Shown here: in pieces, positions 6,954 through 9,309 of the stretch
Layout: each line of letters opens with the position of its first letter
Position numbering within the stretch: the first letter of the stretch is position 1
Assembly (NCBI GenBank): GCA_947175585.1
Contig: CAMWNL010000039.1
Location: forward strand, 1 to 9,309
Direction: 5' to 3'
Source of the DNA: an uncultured Bacteroidales bacterium
GTDB lineage: Bacteria > Bacteroidota > Bacteroidia > Bacteroidales > Muribaculaceae
Length of the DNA: 9,309 nt
The notes under the pieces: model-generated
The model's database searches: none
Seen by the model: the letters and a program-made list of their open reading frames with translations, nothing else
What the model was told of the DNA's origin: nothing
Made by a program: the position numbers and the translations under genes

Positions 6954-7816
6954 TGTTGGTTGCGGTCTTGAGGATTTGTGAATAATTGTGAGATGATGTC
7001 ACGACGGGTTGTGGCGAGTTCGAAAAGGCTTTCGAGGTTGACCTCGGTGTCGTATGCTCCGTCGTTAGGTATGATGATCTGAGCGTTGCCGAGACCCGGC
7101 TGAGCGACGAGTGCGCGGTCGATAAGGCTGCGGTCGGTGGTGTTGAGGAAGGCGAGCTTGGCAGTGATGGCGTTGATTGACTCGTTGAGCAGGAGGTGGT
7201 GATTGTCCATGATGATGACGTGGTCGAGTATGCGGTCAATGTCACGCACCTGGTGGGTGGAGATGATTATGATGCGGTCGTCTGACGCTGACGAAGCGAT
7301 AAAGCGACGGAAGGCTGCCTTGCCGGGGATGTCGAGTCCGTTGGTCGGCTCGTCCATAAGCAGAAGTGAGGTGTTGCACGCGAGCGCAAAGCTCATGAAG
7401 ATCTTTTTCTTCTGACCCATAGAGAGGGTTGACAACTTATACCGGGCTATGTCGCCTACCTCGAAGGTGGCCAAGTGGCGATGAAGGTCTTCAGCCGAGA
7501 AGCGAGGATAGAACGGAGCGTTCATCTTTACATAGCTGTCGAGCTTTACGGGTGGGAGAGTCAACTCTTCAGGCACAATAAAGATATCGCTGAGTGTTTC
7601 GGGCAGGCGAAGACGGGTGTTGATGCCTTTAAAATCAACTTGACCGCTTTTCGGGGTCAGAAGACCGGAGATAAGGTAGAGGAGAGTGGACTTTCCGGCG
7701 CCGTTAGGCCCAAGAAGGCCATAGATGCCCCCATCGTTGATTTTGAGAGAGAAGTCATCCACAACCGGCTCTCGGCGACGTGGATATGTGAATGAAAGAT
7801 TTCCAACGTTTAACAT
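6950..7816 (-). CDS. ABC transporter ATP-binding protein
   Basis: This 288-residue cytoplasmic ATPase powers the two permeases encoded after it. All core motifs are present: Walker A GPNGAGKST (36-44), signature LSMGQ (131-135), Walker B LLLMDE (151-156) with catalytic E156, D-loop NGLD (159-162) and switch histidine H188 in STHQV. The usual Q-loop glutamine is not obvious: the segment reads DIFIVPEELTLPP (77-89), with Pro-Glu where Gln is expected. The region after about 210 is a C-terminal extension (ending NPQDRNQQ) of the length seen in YtrB/EcsA-like exporters' ATPases. The ATG at 7816 is preceded by an AT-rich stretch, as is usual in Bacteroidetes. It is the first large gene of the operon, roughly 160 bases after the predicted transcription start, with a small ORF in the leader. 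Confidence 0.95.
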   Translation of the reverse strand: MLNVGNLSFTYPRRREPVVDDFSLKINDGGIYGLLGPNGAGKSTLLYLISGLLTPKSGQVDFKGINTRLRLPETLSDIFIVPEELTLPPVKLDSYVKMNAPFYPRFSAEDLHRHLATFEVGDIARYKLSTLSMGQKKKIFMSFALACNTSLLLMDEPTNGLDIPGKAAFRRFIASSASDDRIIIISTHQVRDIDRILDHVIIMDNHHLLLNESINAITAKLAFLNTTDRSLIDRALVAQPGLGNAQIIIPNDGAYDTEVNLESLFELATTRRDIISQLFTNPQDRNQQ

Positions 7817-7862
7817 GATGTTGTTTTTTAATAGATTGTAATATGATGTAGATTGTAGATTA

Positions 7863-7952
7863 TCAGAGGACGCAAACCAGGATGATGACGAGGGCTGCGA
7901 GAAATGTTGACGCGAAGCCTGTCGAGATTGGGTAGGATGTTATTGGATTCAT
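7863..7952 (-). CDS. Candidate 29-residue hydrophobic leader peptide
   Basis: Between the operon promoter and the ATPase gene there is a short ORF with ATG at 7952 and TGA at 7865-7863. Its peptide begins MNPITSYPISTGF and ends ASTFLAALVIILVCVL, so about residues 14-29 form one membrane helix and the protein ends right at the helix. The stop is followed directly by an in-frame TAA. The start lies about 27 bases after the predicted transcription start, and the stop lies 46 bases before the ATPase start. The same operon ends with another one-helix protein, which makes a small-protein partner plausible. It may instead be a regulatory leader whose translation controls the genes behind it. No family is recognised, and coding status rests on position and hydrophobicity only. 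Confidence 0.5.
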   Translation of the reverse strand: MNPITSYPISTGFASTFLAALVIILVCVL

Positions 7953-7967
7953 AATGCGATGGTGTAT

Positions 7968-7977
7968 TAGTGAACTA
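7968..7977. promoter_or_regulatory. Possible operator at the start of the ABC-GntR operon
   Basis: TAGTGAACTA is a short inverted repeat (TAGT, two bases, ACTA) placed just after the predicted transcription start near 7979. A repressor bound here would block the promoter, and the operon's own GntR protein is the natural candidate. The repeat is short, so chance is possible. Confidence 0.25.
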
Positions 7978-7985
7978 TTACGCCG

Positions 7986-8015
7986 CAAAGGTATGACACT
8001 TTTTGGAAACGGCAA
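7986..8015 (-). promoter_or_regulatory. Promoter of the leader peptide-ABC-GntR operon
   Basis: On the minus strand, TACCTTTG (7993-7986) fits the -7 element TAnnTTTG, and TTG within TTTTG (8015-8013) fits the -33 element, with 19 bases between. Transcription would start near 7979. This leaves a leader of about 160 bases before the ATPase, holding the 29-residue ORF. Confidence 0.8.
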
Positions 8016-8065
8016 AACTTTTTACGGAAATTCTTCAAAAAAATATGGTAAGCAGGAGTGAAATA

Positions 8066-8102
8066 AGGGAGGCGATGCCTGTTTTTTTATGCTCGCCTCC
8101 CT
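8066..8102 (-). terminator. Hairpin, probable terminator upstream of the ABC operon promoter
   Basis: AGGGAGGCGA (8066-8075) pairs exactly with TCGCCTCCCT (8093-8102), a 10-bp GC-rich stem around a 17-base loop that contains seven T. On the minus strand it is followed by TATTTCACTCC, a poor U-tract. It would shield the operon promoter from transcription arriving from the Crp/Fnr gene side, or end a transcript starting near 8239. Confidence 0.5.
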
Positions 8103-8328
8103 CGCTACAAACTGTCTGATTTAATTCTTCATTCTAACATTGTAATAAAGCTGCCTAACTTTTATGTGTGTATGGTTTCATAGCTTATGCCGTTTTATCA
8201 TAATCGATATAGGTAGATTATCAGAGCGCATTGTTAATCACACCGCAAAGTTAGAGCAAATGTTACATTAAATTCTCAACATTTGTTGATAACTGCTCTT
8301 TCGGTTATATATAAATTCACTTGTTAAG
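8103..8328. other. Non-coding stretch between the hairpin and the transposase cassette
   Basis: No protein gene is visible on either strand; the longest minus-strand reading here is about 16 codons. The region contains a candidate minus promoter and an inverted repeat (CAAATGTT at 8257-8264 with AACATTTG at 8278-8285). It also holds GTAGATTATCAGAG (8213-8226), a 14-base copy of the sequence at the end of the leader ORF (7855-7868). Confidence 0.6.
8246..8285 (-). promoter_or_regulatory. Weak promoter match with an operator-like inverted repeat
   Basis: TAACTTTG (8253-8246, minus strand) is a perfect -7 TAnnTTTG element. The nearest TTG (8279-8277) is 23 bases upstream, longer than the usual 19-21. 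An 8-bp inverted repeat (8257-8264 and 8278-8285, centres 21 bases apart, about two helical turns) covers the -10 to -35 region as an operator would. No gene follows before the hairpin at 8066-8102. Confidence 0.35.
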
Positions 8329-8463
8329 TAAACGCGTTAGCGCATACCCGGCTGTAGCCGAGTGACTTTTGAATAGCCTGCGGCAAATTGAGCGTTTAGC
8401 TCAATGCAGCCACAGGTTGACGAATAGTCCACCCGATAGGTTCCGCGTTTAGCGGGACAACTT
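8329..8463. repeat. Left hairpin arm of the transposase cassette
   Basis: Four hairpins follow one another: CGC-GTTA-GCG (8333-8342), CGGC-TGTA-GCCG (8349-8360), ATTGAGC-GTTTA-GCTCAAT (8387-8405) and CCGC-GTTTA-GCGG (8443-8455). The third is extended outward by GGC/GCC and CCTG/CAGG (8377-8416) with small internal loops. Two loops are GTTTA and one is GTTA, which suggests a shared recognition shape. Confidence 0.8.
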
Positions 8464-8493
8464 TTCCCTGGTCAGATTATTTTCTTATATTTG
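8463..8493 (+). promoter_or_regulatory. Likely promoter of the transposase gene
   Basis: TATATTTG (8486-8493) fits TAnnTTTG, with start expected near 8500, 24 bases before the ATG. Twenty bases upstream there is only TTT (8463-8465), not a full TTG, so the -33 element is weak, as is common for transposase promoters. It abuts the end of the left arm. Confidence 0.5.
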
Positions 8494-8523
8494 CAATCAT
8501 AGGGATCTCATCATGTTGTATAT

Positions 8524-8979
8524 ATGGCAAATACTTATACAAAGATATTTTTTCATATCGTTTTCGCTGTTAAGGGACGTGAATCGCTGTTGCCTCTAAC
8601 CGAACAGCTAAGGGTGCATAAATATATGGAAGCCACGCTCCGTAATATGGGACAGACCCCGATTGCCATCGGTGGTGTTGAGAATCATGTCCATATCCTT
8701 ATTGAATTCAAGCCCAACATATCAATATCCGATATGGTGAGAGATCTTAAGACATCTGTGACGAAAATGATTAATTCCAAGCATCTTGTGGCATATCAAT
8801 TTGCATGGCAACGAGGATACGCGTGTTTTTCATATTCTCCATCCCAGATAGATAGTGTCAAAAAATATATTCTTAATCAGCCAATGCATCATAAAAACAT
8901 TTCTTTACGTGAAGAAATGAAGATTACCTATGATCGATTCGGCATAGAGTTTGATGAAAAGTATATTTTTGAAGAGTGA
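8524..8979 (+). CDS. IS200/REP-associated (RAYT-like) Y1 transposase
   Basis: This 151-residue single-domain enzyme belongs to the Y1 transposase family (IS200 TnpA and the REP-associated transposases), which cut and join single-stranded DNA at hairpins. The metal-binding HUH motif is H55-V-H57 in GGVENHVHIL. The likely catalytic tyrosine is Y115 in SVKKYILNQP, with Q119 nearby as in the family. Other family features are ISISDMVRDLKTSVTKMIN (66-84), FAWQRGYACFSYS (93-105) and the ending FGIEFDEKYIFEE. Length and motifs are complete, so the protein may be active. The start is the ATG at 8524, right after TATAT. No tnpB-like accessory gene is present. I cannot decide between a self-mobile IS200 and a domesticated RAYT from one copy; the long mirrored hairpin arms favour a RAYT/REP arrangement. 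Confidence 0.92.
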   Translation: MANTYTKIFFHIVFAVKGRESLLPLTEQLRVHKYMEATLRNMGQTPIAIGGVENHVHILIEFKPNISISDMVRDLKTSVTKMINSKHLVAYQFAWQRGYACFSYSPSQIDSVKKYILNQPMHHKNISLREEMKITYDRFGIEFDEKYIFEE

Positions 8980-8980
8980 G

Positions 8981-9116
8981 AAGTTGTCCCGCTAAACGCG
9001 GAACTTTTTTAGTATGATGCTACATTTATCCTGTGGCTGCATTGAGCTAAACGCTCAATTTGCCGCAGGCTATTGAAAAGGTGCCCAGCTACGCCGGGCT
9101 TGCGCTAACGCGTTTA
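8981..9116. repeat. Right hairpin arm of the transposase cassette
   Basis: It mirrors the left arm in reverse order: CCGC-TAAAC-GCGG (8989-9001), ATTGAGC-TAAAC-GCTCAAT (9041-9059), a GC-rich hairpin GCCC-a-GC-tac-GC-c-GGGC (9083-9099) and CGC-TAAC-GCG (9103-9112). It begins 1 base after the transposase stop codon, so the first hairpin could also help end its transcript; six T (9005-9010) follow that hairpin. Confidence 0.8.
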
Positions 9117-9148
9117 TAGTTGCAACTATATTTTCTTCTTCTTCTTCT

Positions 9149-9309
9149 TTAACTCTTGAACACGCTTTTGCGAAGGCGGCTGAGGTGGGTCGGGGTGATA
9201 TTGAGAAATGAGGCGATGTCTTTTAATGAGAAAAGTGAGAAGATGTCGGGGTGGCTGCTTATCAATTCATTGTATCGTTGTTGCGGCGACATAGTGTAGA
9301 GCGCTACAT
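9149..9309 (-). CDS. Crp/Fnr-family regulator, C-terminal DNA-binding part (cut by window edge)
   Basis: Reading the minus strand in the open frame gives about 52 residues ending at TAA (9151-9149), with no stop up to the window edge. The segment RYNELISSHPDIFSLFSLKD followed by IASFLNITPTHLSRLRKSVF is the typical helix-turn-helix end of Crp/Fnr-type regulators of Bacteroidetes, where KDIASFLxITPxxLSRLRK is the recognition helix region. The sensory cyclic-nucleotide-binding-like domain must lie beyond 9309. The C-terminus is as expected for the family, so the nearby transposase cassette, 32 bases past the stop, has not truncated it. A (CTT)5 run at 9135-9149 directly follows the gene. Confidence 0.82.
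   Translation of the reverse strand, partial: VALYTMSPQQRYNELISSHPDIFSLFSLKDIASFLNITPTHLSRLRKSVFKS

Larger units (their letters stand above)
8329..9116. mobile_element. IS200/RAYT-like cassette: transposase between mirrored hairpin arms
   Basis: The transposase gene is enclosed by a left arm (8329-8463) and a right arm (8981-9116) that are reverse complements in blocks. The exact blocks are 16 bases (8329-8344 with 9101-9116), 45 bases (8372-8416 with 9030-9074) and 23 bases (8441-8463 with 8981-9003). A looser block lies at 8347-8360 against 9083-9099, and the linkers at 8417-8440 and 9004-9029 differ. Each block is itself a small hairpin. IS200/IS605 and RAYT transposases recognise subterminal or REP hairpins, so the arms are probably the substrate. 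No target duplication is expected for this family and none is seen. The outer limits are set by where the mirror symmetry stops. Confidence 0.8.

Noticed and set aside
7475..7795. Plus-strand 106-residue ORF over the ATPase Walker A region
   Set aside because: Antisense to a gene with all ABC motifs; no independent evidence.
8180..8235. Tiny minus-strand ORF of about 16 codons starting MRSDNLPIS
   Set aside because: It is too short, has no hydrophobic or conserved pattern, and depends on a weak promoter; treated as part of a possible non-coding RNA stretch.

Overview
The window looks like chromosome of a gut Bacteroidales bacterium, probably near Muribaculaceae or Bacteroides. The evidence is promoters of the Bacteroidetes form (TTG, then 19-20 bases, then TAnnTTTG), AT-rich start regions without clear Shine-Dalgarno sequences, lipoproteins with acidic residues after the cysteine, a GH97/GH89 glycosidase pair, and a Bacteroidetes-type Y1 (HUH) transposase. 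The genus is inferred, not proven.

Layout. (1) Positions 1-2779, plus strand: the C-terminal end of a GH97 glycosidase whose frame is blocked by a stop at 8-10, then, 12 bases on, a complete GH89 alpha-N-acetylglucosaminidase lipoprotein with both catalytic glutamates. They look like the end of a glycan-degradation operon. (2) 2803-2849: a 19-bp perfect inverted repeat acting as a shared terminator for the converging neighbour. (3) 2846-4378, minus: a CotH-kinase-family lipoprotein with its own promoter at 4412-4442. (4) 4490-4717: an intergenic array of three 75-83 bp tandem repeats. (5) 4819-7952, minus: a compact operon with promoter at 7986-8015. In transcription order it holds a 29-residue hydrophobic leader ORF, an ABC ATPase, two paralogous six-helix permeases, a YtrA-type GntR repressor and a 50-residue single-helix membrane protein, ending at a strong terminator at 4753-4797. 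(6) 8018-8328: no protein gene; it holds a hairpin, an operator-like inverted repeat and a weaker promoter match. (7) 8329-9116: an IS200/RAYT-like transposase gene enclosed by two roughly 135-base arms that are reverse complements of each other. Each arm is a string of four small hairpins, most with a GTTA/GTTTA loop. (8) 9149-9309, minus: the C-terminal helix-turn-helix of a Crp/Fnr-type regulator that continues beyond the window.

How the parts may work together. The two glycosidases would release sugars from host or dietary glycans at the cell surface or in the periplasm. The ABC-GntR operon is self-contained: one ATPase, two permeases that probably form a heterodimer, a regulator of the kind that usually represses its own operon, and a small membrane protein at each end. 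This arrangement is typical of cell-envelope or peptide-stress exporters, but no substrate can be read from sequence. The items most worth a second look are the transposase cassette with its mirrored hairpin arms, the unlisted 29-residue leader ORF, and the intergenic tandem array.
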